Of a stretch of 29,990 nucleotides of DNA, positions 22,957 to 29,990 are shown one piece after another. How positions within the stretch are numbered: position 1 is the first letter of the stretch; every line of letters starts with the position of its first letter. The position numbers and the translations under genes are program-made. The DNA comes from an uncultured Campylobacter sp. (GTDB lineage: Bacteria; Campylobacterota; Campylobacteria; Campylobacterales; Campylobacteraceae): NCBI RefSeq assembly GCF_938045775.1, contig NZ_CALIBH010000217.1, positions 1 through 29,990 on the forward strand. Direction: 5' to 3'. The notes below the pieces were generated by a model that saw nothing but the letters and a program-made list of their open reading frames with translations, did not search any database and was not told the DNA's origin.

Positions 22957-25026
22957 TTAAAATTTATACGCCACGCTTAGCTTGAAATTTCGTCCCGGCT
23001 CCCAGTCGATAGCGTTTGAATCACCGGTGAAATCGGCGCTGCGCTGCGAGTGCGACGCGTAGGCTTTATTAAAGAGATTGTAAACGCCCGCGTTGATCTC
23101 AAGCCCTTTAAATTGCCCGCTATCCGGAGCGTAGGTCACATATAGATCGTGAACCGCGTAGCTAGGCACTTTTGTTTTTTCGTCGCTATTTGCGGAGGCT
23201 ACGTTTTTGGAGTCGAAAAAGAGCAAGTTATAGCCCAGCAGTAGATCCGCCGCAGAGATTGCGTATTCGGCATTGAAGGTGTATTTATCGCCATAGTCGC
23301 GGTAGCCGATGATGTTTGAGCTTAGATAGCCCGAGCCGCTGCGCACGCGGTCTTTATATTCTACGTGCTGGTGGGTGTAGCCCGCAGCAAGGCTCAAATC
23401 ATCTAATATTAATCTTGCGAAAAGCTCGACGCCGTCAATGTCCGCGCCGCCTGCATTAGCCCTGCATAAGGTGCCCTGTGCGCCTCCCGGGCAGCCGACG
23501 ATTCCGCCCGCCGCATTGTTATCTACGATGAGATTTTTATATTCCGTCCTGAAATATTTTGCGGTTAGGCTTACCGAGGAGTTCTCTCCTAGCTCGCTTT
23601 TGTAGCGACCGCCTATTTCGTAGGCGTTGCCCGTAGTGGCTTTTAAATTTTCGTTAGCCATCCAGCTTAGTGGTCTGCCGCGGCTAGTACCCGCAGCCAT
23701 CATGCTCTCCATTACGTCAGGTCCTCTAAATACTCGCGCATAGCTCGCAAACGCTCCAAATCCCGCGCCGATCTCGTAATCAAGCGCCAAGGCGGGGCTT
23801 ACTTCGTTGAATTTATATTTGTAGCTAGAGATGTTGGCGCCGCTACCGTTGTAGGTCTTTAGCTCGTGCCTTTCGTAGCGGATGCCAGGAGTTACCGTAA
23901 GCCCGCCGTAGTGCATAGCATCCTCGATATAAAAGCTATAATTATCGACCTTCTCGGGGCGTAGATTGCCGGGCTTAACGTAGTTTTCGGAGCGGTAGTA
24001 ATCAAAGCCATAACGCAACGTATGAGCCAGATCGCCCGTTTCAAATTTACTCTTAGCGCCGATTTTGCCGCCTTTGGTCTCGACGCCCCATTTTACGTTC
24101 GTTGAAGTCGATCCGATGCGTTGATGCTTGGTGTAGTATCCAGTGATGTCGAGCTCTAACAGGTCGCTTGGATTATACGTGTATTTGATCGTGTGCGTAT
24201 CGCGCTCGTATTTGCGGTTATCCAGCTGTCCGTTTAGCCATGAGCCGAATTCCGGGCGCATAGGATATAATCCTTTGTATTGCATATGCTCGGTCGAAAG
24301 GGAAATTTTATGAAAATCCAAAAAGCTATAGCCCGCTTTTAATAAATAATTTATATCGTTGCCGTCGCCGCCCGTAGGCTTGCCGTTACCCGATTCGCCG
24401 AAGCCGTATCCGTAATGCTTAAACGCAGCAAGCATATCTAGGCTATCAAACGCTCTGCCGTAGAGCATCGCACTTTGCGAATAGCCTTCGTTATTGCTCG
24501 TATAGCCCACTTTGAGCTTGGCGCCGATATCCTGACCGTCCTCAAGCATGTCAGAAGCGTCTACCGTCCTGAAGGCAACTGAGCCGCCCAAAGCGCCCGA
24601 GCCGTTCACGACCGAGCGCGCGCCTACATCGACCTCTACGGCTTTGATAAGATCAGGATCGATTAGTAAATCGGCGTTGTGATGAAAGGTATTGCCGTTT
24701 TGTTTCGCGCCGTCAATCGTGATATTTAAACCGCGATCGCTTACGCCGCGCATATAAATTTTTTGATTCATGCCGTTGGTGCCGCCCACATACACGCCCG
24801 GAATATCGCGAAATACGTCTTTTACGAGCGTGGCGTTGCGGGTATTGATTTTGACATCATCCACGGTGCTAGGCGTGCTAGAATCGCTAGTAACTTCGAT
24901 TACGCCTAGGCTTTGCGTATTTGAATCCTTGCTTTTGGATGCGTCCGTAGCGCTTGATTTCTCGTCTGCTTGTGCGCTTAAGCAAAGAACTGCGCACAAG
25001 GACAAAGCCAGATGAAATTTTTTCAT
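22957..25026 (-). CDS. TonB-dependent outer membrane receptor, heme/hemoglobin-receptor type
   Basis: The 689-residue protein has a signal peptide (MKKFHLALSLCAVLCLSAQA), a TonB-box-like segment SLGVIEVTS (about 39-47), a plug domain (RDIPGVYVGG, IYMRGVSDRGLNITIDG, VEVDVGARSVVNGSGALGGSV) and a 22-strand barrel ending in an aromatic Phe. The barrel carries FRGP (433-436) and NENL (458-461), variants of the FRAP and NPNL boxes of heme receptors, and YNLFNKAY near the end. The usual histidine between the two boxes is absent, so heme is the likely but not certain ligand. It is divergent from exbB-exbD-tonB, with Fur-like sites between, and AGGAG precedes its ATG. Confidence 0.93.
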   Translation of the reverse strand: MKKFHLALSLCAVLCLSAQADEKSSATDASKSKDSNTQSLGVIEVTSDSSTPSTVDDVKINTRNATLVKDVFRDIPGVYVGGTNGMNQKIYMRGVSDRGLNITIDGAKQNGNTFHHNADLLIDPDLIKAVEVDVGARSVVNGSGALGGSVAFRTVDASDMLEDGQDIGAKLKVGYTSNNEGYSQSAMLYGRAFDSLDMLAAFKHYGYGFGESGNGKPTGGDGNDINYLLKAGYSFLDFHKISLSTEHMQYKGLYPMRPEFGSWLNGQLDNRKYERDTHTIKYTYNPSDLLELDITGYYTKHQRIGSTSTNVKWGVETKGGKIGAKSKFETGDLAHTLRYGFDYYRSENYVKPGNLRPEKVDNYSFYIEDAMHYGGLTVTPGIRYERHELKTYNGSGANISSYKYKFNEVSPALALDYEIGAGFGAFASYARVFRGPDVMESMMAAGTSRGRPLSWMANENLKATTGNAYEIGGRYKSELGENSSVSLTAKYFRTEYKNLIVDNNAAGGIVGCPGGAQGTLCRANAGGADIDGVELFARLILDDLSLAAGYTHQHVEYKDRVRSGSGYLSSNIIGYRDYGDKYTFNAEYAISAADLLLGYNLLFFDSKNVASANSDEKTKVPSYAVHDLYVTYAPDSGQFKGLEINAGVYNLFNKAYASHSQRSADFTGDSNAIDWEPGRNFKLSVAYKF

Positions 25027-25040
25027 ACGAAACTCCTAAA

Positions 25041-25105
25041 TGATAATTAAGATTAAAAAACGGTAAATAATATAAAATTAATCCTTTATTTTATATTAAT
25101 TATCA
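25041..25105. promoter_or_regulatory. Fur-like half-sites before the receptor gene
   Basis: TGATAATT (25041-25048) and its exact reverse complement AATTATCA (25098-25105) flank the likely receptor promoter (TATTAT on the minus strand at 25067-25072). TGATAAT is the core half of Fur boxes. Placement over the -10 and leader fits iron repression; this is inferred from sequence only. Confidence 0.5.
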
Positions 25106-25147
25106 AGACGTTTTAAAATCATTAGAATTTTATCTCAGAATGCTTTG

Positions 25148-25174
25148 TTATCATTAAATAAAGCTAAATGATAA
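25148..25174. promoter_or_regulatory. Fur-like inverted repeat in the divergent region
   Basis: TTATCATT (25148-25155) and AATGATAA (25167-25174) form a perfect 8-bp dyad with an 11-bp spacer, about midway between the two divergent starts. It resembles the Fur consensus halves and could serve either or both promoters. Confidence 0.5.
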
Positions 25175-25230
25175 AATATAATTTAAATATCTATCATCAA
25201 AATTTTAGTAAAAATTAAATCTATTTTTGA

Positions 25231-25236
25231 TAAAAT
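25231..25236 (+). promoter_or_regulatory. -10 element of exbB-exbD-tonB
   Basis: TAAAAT in the context TTTTTGATAAAATCGC, preceded by T-rich sequence, 67 bp before the exbB ATG. A T7 run follows at 25243-25249, in the start region of the transcript. Confidence 0.5.
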
Positions 25237-25303
25237 CGCTCATTTTTTTGGCAAGGCACTTTGCTGAATTTATAAAAATTTTTAAAATTTTTAAGGAGAG
25301 CTT

Positions 25304-25732
25304 ATGGGCATTATGGAATTTTTGGCGCATTACGTGGATTACATTATCTTTGCGATCCTCGGATTTATGAGCTTTTTAGTCGTGTGGTTCAGTATCGAAA
25401 GGCTGCTTTTTTATTCGAAGGTCAAAGCTGGCAGTTACAAAAGCAAGGCGCTATACGAAGAGGCCCTGACGAAAAATTTAACGACGCTTTATATCGTTTA
25501 TTCAAATGCCCCGTATATCGGTCTTTTAGGTACTGTCATCGGCATTATGATCACATTTTTTGATATGAGTACTGCAAGCGGTATCGATACCAAGGCTATC
25601 ATGCAGGGTCTTTCGCTTGCGCTTAAAGCTACCGCTACCGGTCTAGTCGTCGCCGTACCTACGCTCATCATCTACAATGGCTTTGTCCGTAAAGTTGATG
25701 TGCTTCTAAACCGCTACGATGAGGTTAAATAA
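25304..25732 (+). CDS. exbB: ExbB, TonB-complex proton channel subunit
   Basis: ExbB forms the pentameric inner-membrane part of the motor that energises TonB. The 142-residue protein is the short form seen in Helicobacter and Campylobacter. It has three hydrophobic segments: about 12-34, 66-87 (APYIGLLGTVIGIMITFF, the conserved MotA/TolQ/ExbB motif) and 104-127 (ALKATATGLVVAVPTLIIYN, with the conserved Thr/Ala pattern). ATG follows AAGGAG. The exbD ATG begins directly after its TAA. Confidence 0.95.
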   Translation: MGIMEFLAHYVDYIIFAILGFMSFLVVWFSIERLLFYSKVKAGSYKSKALYEEALTKNLTTLYIVYSNAPYIGLLGTVIGIMITFFDMSTASGIDTKAIMQGLSLALKATATGLVVAVPTLIIYNGFVRKVDVLLNRYDEVK

Positions 25733-26116
25733 ATGAGCATTCCTAGACGAGACGGGCTAAATATCGTTCCGTTCATCGACATTATGCTGGTGCTGCTAGC
25801 GATCGTGCTTAGTGTCTCGACTTTCATTGCGCAGGGGCATATTAAGGTAAATCTTCCATCTTCTTCAAGCTCGCAAAACCCGCAAGAGGATAAAAAAGTT
25901 ACCATCAAAGTGGATAGCGAATCTAAAATTTATCTAGACGATGTCGCAATAAGCGAGGATGAGCTTGAGAAAAAAATTGCCGCTCTCGATAAAAACGATC
26001 TTGTCGTGCTAAAAAACGATAAAGACTCGAAATTTGCCTCTTTCATTTCTATCATGGATGTCCTAAAAAAGGCGGGCCATGAAAAATTTGCGATCGTGAC
26101 CGAAAAAGAGCAATGA
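25733..26116 (+). CDS. exbD: ExbD, TonB-complex subunit
   Basis: This 127-residue protein of the TolR/ExbD family has a short cytoplasmic start, one transmembrane helix (about 14-34) with the conserved functional Asp in VPFIDIMLVLL, and a periplasmic domain (KVTIKVDSESKIYLDDVAISEDEL). It works with ExbB to couple proton flow to TonB. It abuts exbB and overlaps tonB by 4 bp (ATGA), so translation is coupled. Confidence 0.95.
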   Translation: MSIPRRDGLNIVPFIDIMLVLLAIVLSVSTFIAQGHIKVNLPSSSSSQNPQEDKKVTIKVDSESKIYLDDVAISEDELEKKIAALDKNDLVVLKNDKDSKFASFISIMDVLKKAGHEKFAIVTEKEQ

Positions 26117-26961
26117 ATAAAGATAGCGCAATAGGCTTCATCGTATCTTTGGTGCTGCATTGCATCATCGCTGCGGGTGTTTTTGCTCTTTTATCGTCGG
26201 CACCGAAGCCGCCTAGCATGCCCGATATGATAGCTTTTTCCATCGATAGCATAATGGATGAGGCCAAGCAGGGCGATATCTCCGATGAGCCCAATATCCC
26301 GCCTCCTTCCGATCAGTCCGAACCGGATCCTGAGCCCGAGCCCATTCCGCCGGAGCCCGAGCCCGAACCGGAACCAACTCCGCCTGAGCCAGAGCCAATA
26401 CCGGAGCCCGAGCCGATTCCTGAACCGGAGCCTATACCAGAGCCTGTAGTAGAAAAACCAAAACAGGTCGAAAAGCCCAAGCCAAAGCCGGTAGAAAAGC
26501 CAAAACCGATCGAAAAACCTAAGCCGAAAAAAGAGCATAAAGTTCAAAGCAGCGATAGGAATTTAACGGCGAAATTTGACCCGACAAAGCCTATTTCACT
26601 GGGTAGCGGCGGGGGCGGCGGCTCCAGTAGCGCAGGTGGCGGTAGTGACGCTATAACAAGCCGCGGCGATCCTAGCAATAGCGATGTCGGCAAGAAAATT
26701 TTCGCCATCATTTCGCGATACGCGCAGTCGCACTACCCTAAAAATGCCCAACGTATGCGTAAAATCGGCGTCGTAGGCGTGCACTTTACCTATACGGCAA
26801 GCGGAGACGTTAAAGGTCTTCGCGTTACGTCTTCCTCGAATGTCGATTCGCTTGATGAGGGCGCGTTAAGCGCGGTCGAGCGCACCAAAGGTAGCTTTCC
26901 AAAGGTCGAGAAAGATATGGAATTTAACTTTAGCATAAAGTATACGCTAAATTTCAACTAG
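26113..26961 (+). CDS. tonB: TonB energy-transducing protein
   Basis: The 282-residue protein has an N-terminal signal-anchor helix (about 7-30), a long Pro-Glu then Pro-Lys-rich periplasm-spanning region (about 65-145: EPEPEPIPPEPEPEPEP blocks, then VEKPKPKPVEKPKP), and a Gly/Ser linker (about 160-178). The C-terminal TonB domain (about 190-282) carries YAQSHYPKNAQRMRKIGVVGVHFTY and ends in FNFSIKYTLNFN. It transmits ExbBD-derived energy to the receptor encoded on the opposite strand. The palindrome at 26994-27019 probably ends the operon. Confidence 0.96.
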   Translation: MNKDSAIGFIVSLVLHCIIAAGVFALLSSAPKPPSMPDMIAFSIDSIMDEAKQGDISDEPNIPPPSDQSEPDPEPEPIPPEPEPEPEPTPPEPEPIPEPEPIPEPEPIPEPVVEKPKQVEKPKPKPVEKPKPIEKPKPKKEHKVQSSDRNLTAKFDPTKPISLGSGGGGGSSSAGGGSDAITSRGDPSNSDVGKKIFAIISRYAQSHYPKNAQRMRKIGVVGVHFTYTASGDVKGLRVTSSSNVDSLDEGALSAVERTKGSFPKVEKDMEFNFSIKYTLNFN

Positions 26962-26993
26962 CCTTAAAGCTTCTACTAAAAACTCCTGCCGGA

Positions 26994-27019
26994 GCGGTAA
27001 AATTTTAAAATTTTACCGC
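26994..27019 (+). terminator. 26-bp perfect palindrome after tonB
   Basis: GCGGTAAAATTTT is followed directly by its reverse complement, 32 bp past the tonB stop. GC at the base and T-rich arms suit a bidirectional terminator, though the tail after it is CCTTGCC rather than a T-run. The remainder of 26962-27313 is AAATTT-rich and contains the promoter at 27275 but no gene that I can see. Confidence 0.6.
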
Positions 27020-27274
27020 CCTTGCCGCTTTATCTTAGCTCGCAAAATTCTATCTCGGCAAAGTGAAATTTTAAAATTTACTGCTCTTACTACCGCTTTT
27101 GTCGCTCTGCCGCATGAGCTTTTATAAGCGGATTGTCGCCGTGAAATTTAAAATTTAAACGGAGAAAATTATGTCTTTTCAAATTTAGCCAAGCAAGCAT
27201 CTTAAAGCGTTAAAATTTTAAATTTAAGCTGCGAAATTGCTAGGAAATTCCACTGATTTTAATGGAATTTTTAC

Positions 27275-27280
27275 TATAAT
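27275..27280 (+). promoter_or_regulatory. -10 element of the oxidoreductase cluster
   Basis: TATAAT in the context TTTTTACTATAATTTCG, 33 bp before the ATG at 27314. AAAGGA at 27304-27309 is the ribosome site. Confidence 0.65.
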
Positions 27281-27313
27281 TTCGTATGAAATTTAAAAGA
27301 TTAAAGGAAATTT

Positions 27314-28261
27314 ATGATAGACGTTTACGACTTGGCGGTGATCGGCGGCGGTCCTTGCGGCATCGCTTCCGTAGTAGAAGCCAAAAGAAACGGGCTTGCG
27401 CATGTACTTCTGCTCGAAAAAGGCGACAACCACTCTCAAACGATTAGGCAGTTTTACAAAGATAAAAAGCGCGTCGATAAAGAATATAAGGGCTTTGACA
27501 GCGAGACGCGCGGCTCTATTTCGTTTGAAACCGGCACGAAAGAGAGCGTGCTAAATTATTTCGACGAGCTCTTAGATAGCGACGAAATCGATACGAATTT
27601 CAAAAGCGAGGTCGAAAAGATCGAAAAGCACGCAGATGAGTTTTATATCACGACTAGCTCGGCTGGATACCGCGCGCGCAACGTCATCGTCGCAATTGGC
27701 AGGATGGGCAAGCCTAATAAGCCCGCTTATAAAATTCCGCCTTCGATCACGCAACGCGTAAATTTCAATCTTGATAAATGCACGATTAATGAAAAAATTC
27801 TAGTCGTCGGAGGCGGTAACTCAGCCGCGGAATACGCTATAGCGCTATGCAAGACCAATGTCGTGACGCTTTGCTATCGCAAGCCTAAATTTACCCGCCT
27901 AAACGAGACGAACGAAAGCGACGTAATGCGCGAGACCAAATACGGCAACATCATCTTGCGCTTAGGTATCGATATAGAGGCTCTTGAGAATGAAAACGGC
28001 AAGGTGCTGGTAAAATTTGATGATGGCACCGAGCTCGTGTTTGACCGCGTGATATACGCGATCGGCGGCACGAGCCCGATCGATTTTCTTAAAAAATGCG
28101 GCATCGCTTACGACGAAAACGGCGTGCCGATCGTGGATGAAAATCTCCAGACCGCCACTAGCGGGCTTTACGTCGGCGGAGATCTCATCAGCAGAAGCGG
28201 CGGATCGATCGTGGTGGCGATAAATCACGCTCATACCATCATCAAAAATATCCGCAGATGA
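27314..28261 (+). CDS. FAD-dependent pyridine nucleotide oxidoreductase (thioredoxin-reductase-like/YpdA-like)
   Basis: The 315-residue flavoprotein has two Rossmann motifs: the FAD-binding GGGPCG (residues 10-15) and the NAD(P)-binding VVGGGNSAAEYA (about 161-172). ATG-type segments (VIVAIGRMGKPNKP, YAIGGTSPIDFL) and the closing GLYVGGDL motif are also present. It lacks the CxxC redox pair of thioredoxin reductase, which matches YpdA/bacillithiol-disulfide-reductase-like proteins and ferredoxin-NADP reductases of the same fold. The true substrate is unknown; C. jejuni Cj0559 is a likely relative. It overlaps the methyltransferase by 4 bp and starts a tight four-gene run. Confidence 0.88.
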   Translation: MIDVYDLAVIGGGPCGIASVVEAKRNGLAHVLLLEKGDNHSQTIRQFYKDKKRVDKEYKGFDSETRGSISFETGTKESVLNYFDELLDSDEIDTNFKSEVEKIEKHADEFYITTSSAGYRARNVIVAIGRMGKPNKPAYKIPPSITQRVNFNLDKCTINEKILVVGGGNSAAEYAIALCKTNVVTLCYRKPKFTRLNETNESDVMRETKYGNIILRLGIDIEALENENGKVLVKFDDGTELVFDRVIYAIGGTSPIDFLKKCGIAYDENGVPIVDENLQTATSGLYVGGDLISRSGGSIVVAINHAHTIIKNIRR

Positions 28262-29499
28262 GGCTTTATCAGCCAAAAAAGGGCTATCGCTACACGAGCG
28301 ATACGATTTTTTTATGGAATTTTATAAGAAGCTCAGGCGTGCGTAAAGCTGACGTAGCATCGCAAAATGACTCTTGGGCGCTGGGCTGTGGCGCGGAATT
28401 TAAAGACGCGACAGATGGAGGCTTTAATGCGCAGTTTTGCGCTTCGGATTTCGCAGGCGGTGAAGCGAAATTTTGCGCCGAGGATTGCGCTTTTAGCAAA
28501 GAAGAGTCGTATACCGCTAACCATAGCGTGGGGAATGATCGCGATTTTGGAAGTAAGGGCTGCGCTGAACTTAAGGCGGAATTTAAAATGAAATTTCAAG
28601 CGGAATTTCAGGAGAAATTTCAAAGCGAGCGCTATAAAAATTCCGATTTTCAAAACGACGAAGCCTGGCATGCTTTAAAGCCTGATATCGCAAGCGGTGA
28701 AAATTTTAAATTTTGTGACGAGCAAATCGCGCAGTCTTTAGAATCTCAAAAGACGCACGATAAAGATTTCGCGAGCAAATTTAAAGACGCCAAGGTGCGC
28801 GAGGATTTTGCTGCGGAGTGCTTGCGTGACGACTGGTTTGCAGTTTGCGATGAGTGTAGTTTAAAAAGCGCGCTAAATCCGCGAGCGATATACGGCGACG
28901 TGCTAGATGTGGGCGCAGGATGTGGAATTTTAGGGCTTTTGCTAAAACGCGATTTTAAAAGCATTAATCTAAGCTTGCTAGAAATTCAAGAGCGAAATTT
29001 AGAAATCTTAAGGCTAAATTCTTTGCAAAACGATCTGCCTGCCGAGATTTTGCACGCGGATTTTGCAGAGTTTAAAAGCGAGAAGCGTTTTGACTTTATT
29101 GTCTCAAATCCGCCCTTTTATCGAGAGCGCATTTCGCTTAGCAAAGAGCCTCACATGGCGCTTAGTAAGAGCGCAGCAAGCCTTAACCTACGGGATTTCG
29201 TGCGATCTGCGAACGCTCATCTTAAGCCTGGCGGTACGCTTATTTTTTGCTACGAGGCGGGCAAGCTAGCTAAAATTTGCGAGCTTTTAGGCGAGTTTAG
29301 GCTAAATTTGACGAGGCTTGGTTTTGTCTATCCTGACATTTCAAAGCCCGCTAAGCTCGCGCTTTTGCAGGCTCGTAAGAACTCGCGCTCGCCCTGTGAG
29401 ATCACCATTCCGATCTATGCTAGTGCGCACGGAAAGCGCACCGCACAAGCCCACGCGATCTACAAAAGCGCGGATCTGACGAGCGTAGATTATGAGTGA
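28258..29499 (+). CDS. SAM-dependent methyltransferase (TrmN6/YfiC-like) with a large insertion
   Basis: The N-terminal YQPKKGYRYTSDTIFLWNFI segment (4-23) and the C-terminal Rossmann domain match N6-adenine methyltransferases that modify tRNA1(Val) A37. The Rossmann domain has VLDVGAGCGILGLLL from about 215 and the catalytic N284-P-P-F in IVSNPPFYRE. Relatives are about 230-250 residues, and this one is 413. About 175 residues (roughly 29-207) of Phe/Lys/Glu/Asp/Cys-rich low complexity separate the first segment from motif I, where relatives have a few residues. All catalytic motifs remain. The substrate assignment is by family only; a protein target such as PrmC-type substrates is less likely. 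Confidence 0.82.
   Translation: MRLYQPKKGYRYTSDTIFLWNFIRSSGVRKADVASQNDSWALGCGAEFKDATDGGFNAQFCASDFAGGEAKFCAEDCAFSKEESYTANHSVGNDRDFGSKGCAELKAEFKMKFQAEFQEKFQSERYKNSDFQNDEAWHALKPDIASGENFKFCDEQIAQSLESQKTHDKDFASKFKDAKVREDFAAECLRDDWFAVCDECSLKSALNPRAIYGDVLDVGAGCGILGLLLKRDFKSINLSLLEIQERNLEILRLNSLQNDLPAEILHADFAEFKSEKRFDFIVSNPPFYRERISLSKEPHMALSKSAASLNLRDFVRSANAHLKPGGTLIFCYEAGKLAKICELLGEFRLNLTRLGFVYPDISKPAKLALLQARKNSRSPCEITIPIYASAHGKRTAQAHAIYKSADLTSVDYE
28342..28878 (+). repeat. RAATTY-rich insertion in the methyltransferase, read as K/E-F
   Basis: About ten RAATTY hexamers occur in 537 bp. Here the word is read in the third codon phase as E-F or K-F (AEFK, MKFQ, AEFQ, EKFQ at 28577-28624, a 12-bp step; also AKFC, FKFC, SKFK). 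Cysteines and aromatics are frequent, unlike in the priA, ybeY and queC insertions. Confidence 0.8.
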
Positions 29500-29851
29500 G
29501 TTCGGCTTTAGCTTCGATGCAAGCGCGTGTGAGCGCTGCGGCGGTAAGTGCTGCACAGGAGAGAGCGGCTATATCTGGATAGATGAGAGTGAGATTGCGG
29601 CGCTGGCGGCAAAATTTAAAATTTCGCCCGCAAGGATTAAAGAAATTTATTTACAAAAAATAGGCGCTAAATTTAGCGTAAAAGAAAAGCCCTTTGAAGG
29701 CGGCCTGGCGTGCGTATTTTTTGACGAAGCGCGGCGCAACTGCGGGATTTACGAGCTGCGTCCGAAGCAGTGTCGTAGCTTCCCGTTTTGGGAATATTTT
29801 AAAACGCATACTAAAGAATTGGAGGAAGAATGTATCGGGGTAAGGTTTTAA
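29492..29851 (+). CDS. YkgJ-family cysteine-cluster protein
   Basis: The 119-residue protein opens with the metal-binding cluster CERCGGKCC (C13, C16, C20, C21), followed by WIDESEIAALAAKFKIS. Later cysteines (LACVFF, RNCGIYELRPKQCRSFPFW) complete the CxxCxxxC(C) zinc- or iron-chelating domain of this family. The biochemical role is unknown. It overlaps the methyltransferase by 8 bp and the next gene by 22 bp, so the cluster is translationally coupled. Confidence 0.88.
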   Translation: MSEFGFSFDASACERCGGKCCTGESGYIWIDESEIAALAAKFKISPARIKEIYLQKIGAKFSVKEKPFEGGLACVFFDEARRNCGIYELRPKQCRSFPFWEYFKTHTKELEEECIGVRF

Positions 29852-29990
29852 GCGGAATTTTAATCGCGACGATGATTTTAGCGCCACAGTATCTAAGCGC
29901 GGAGAGTGGGACGAATGCTGCAGCAGCGAAGCAGTCCGTTACGGATAAAAAGGCGTCTGATCGGAATTCCAGCATTGGCACAAAAAACGG
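29830..29990 (+). CDS. Exported protein, 5' end (runs off the window)
   Basis: ATG at 29830, inside the end of the YkgJ gene and preceded by GGAGGAAG, begins MYRGKVLSGILIATMILAPQYLSA, a good signal peptide with likely cleavage after LSA. The mature start is Ala/Lys/Ser-rich and includes a GAATTC read as R-N-S, again in the style of the low-complexity segments in this window. Too little is present to name a family. Confidence 0.7.
   Translation, partial: MYRGKVLSGILIATMILAPQYLSAESGTNAAAAKQSVTDKKASDRNSSIGTKN

Noticed and set aside
26191..26547. Long minus-strand frames opposite tonB
   Set aside because: They arise from the Pro/Glu and Pro/Lys codons of tonB read in reverse and lack ribosome sites or sensible composition.
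1..29990. tRNA, rRNA or known riboswitch in the intergenic gaps
   Set aside because: No cloverleaf-like GGTTCGA-type T-loop segments or rRNA-like stretches were seen in any gap; the gaps hold promoters, hairpins and AAATTT-rich sequence.

Overview
The window looks like a chromosomal segment of a Campylobacter, most likely a high-GC oral type species (gracilis/rectus/showae-like). The reasons are: the gltX-yggT-slt order known from C. jejuni; short ExbB/ExbD proteins; many TTG starts with good Shine-Dalgarno sites; Campylobacter-like promoters (a TATAAT -10 without a clear -35); and the very frequent AAATTT/AAAATTC words. The species is inference. No tRNA, rRNA, CRISPR array or insertion sequence was recognised.

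Layout. 1-149 is the 3' end of an unknown gene. 420-6043 (minus) is a tight gltX-yggT-slt unit followed by a periplasmic beta-propeller gene split by a frameshift. 6158-9358 (plus) is mscL - Crp/Fnr regulator - membrane metallophosphoesterase - psd. 9441-12690 (plus) is a type IV pseudopilin directly followed by priA. 12810-16465 is an AT-richer accessory stretch with unknown membrane and exported proteins, including a tandem paralogue pair with a 124-bp identical block and a decayed gene fragment. 16576-18399 holds ybeY (minus) and queC (plus). 18703-19795 holds two paralogous small soluble proteins of unknown function and a short remnant. 19903-22595 (minus) holds tsaD and creD. 22957-26961 is an iron/heme uptake locus: a TonB-dependent receptor (minus) divergent from exbB-exbD-tonB, with Fur-like inverted repeats between. 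27314-29990 (plus) is an FAD oxidoreductase, a SAM methyltransferase, a YkgJ-type cysteine-cluster protein and the start of an exported protein, all overlapping.

The most unusual signal is shared by five otherwise ordinary housekeeping genes (psd, priA twice, ybeY, queC and the methyltransferase). Each carries an in-frame, low-complexity insertion of about 60-200 codons at a position where the family normally has a short loop or linker. Except in psd, these insertions are packed with RAATTY hexamers (AAATTT, AAATTC, GAATTT, GAATTC), about one per 20-55 bp by eye. The AATT core is read in all three codon phases: as N-S in priA, ybeY and early queC, as (K/E/G)-I-(S/L/P) in late queC, and as (K/E)-F in the methyltransferase. 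That points to expansion or selection at the DNA level rather than for a peptide. RAATTY is the site methylated by the CtsM orphan methyltransferase that marks DNA for uptake in C. jejuni natural transformation, so these inserts could be intragenic uptake-signal arrays. That link is a hypothesis.

Other points of interest are the gene-conversion block in the secreted paralogues, the 24-bp inverted repeat after the receptor gene, and the frameshifted propeller.
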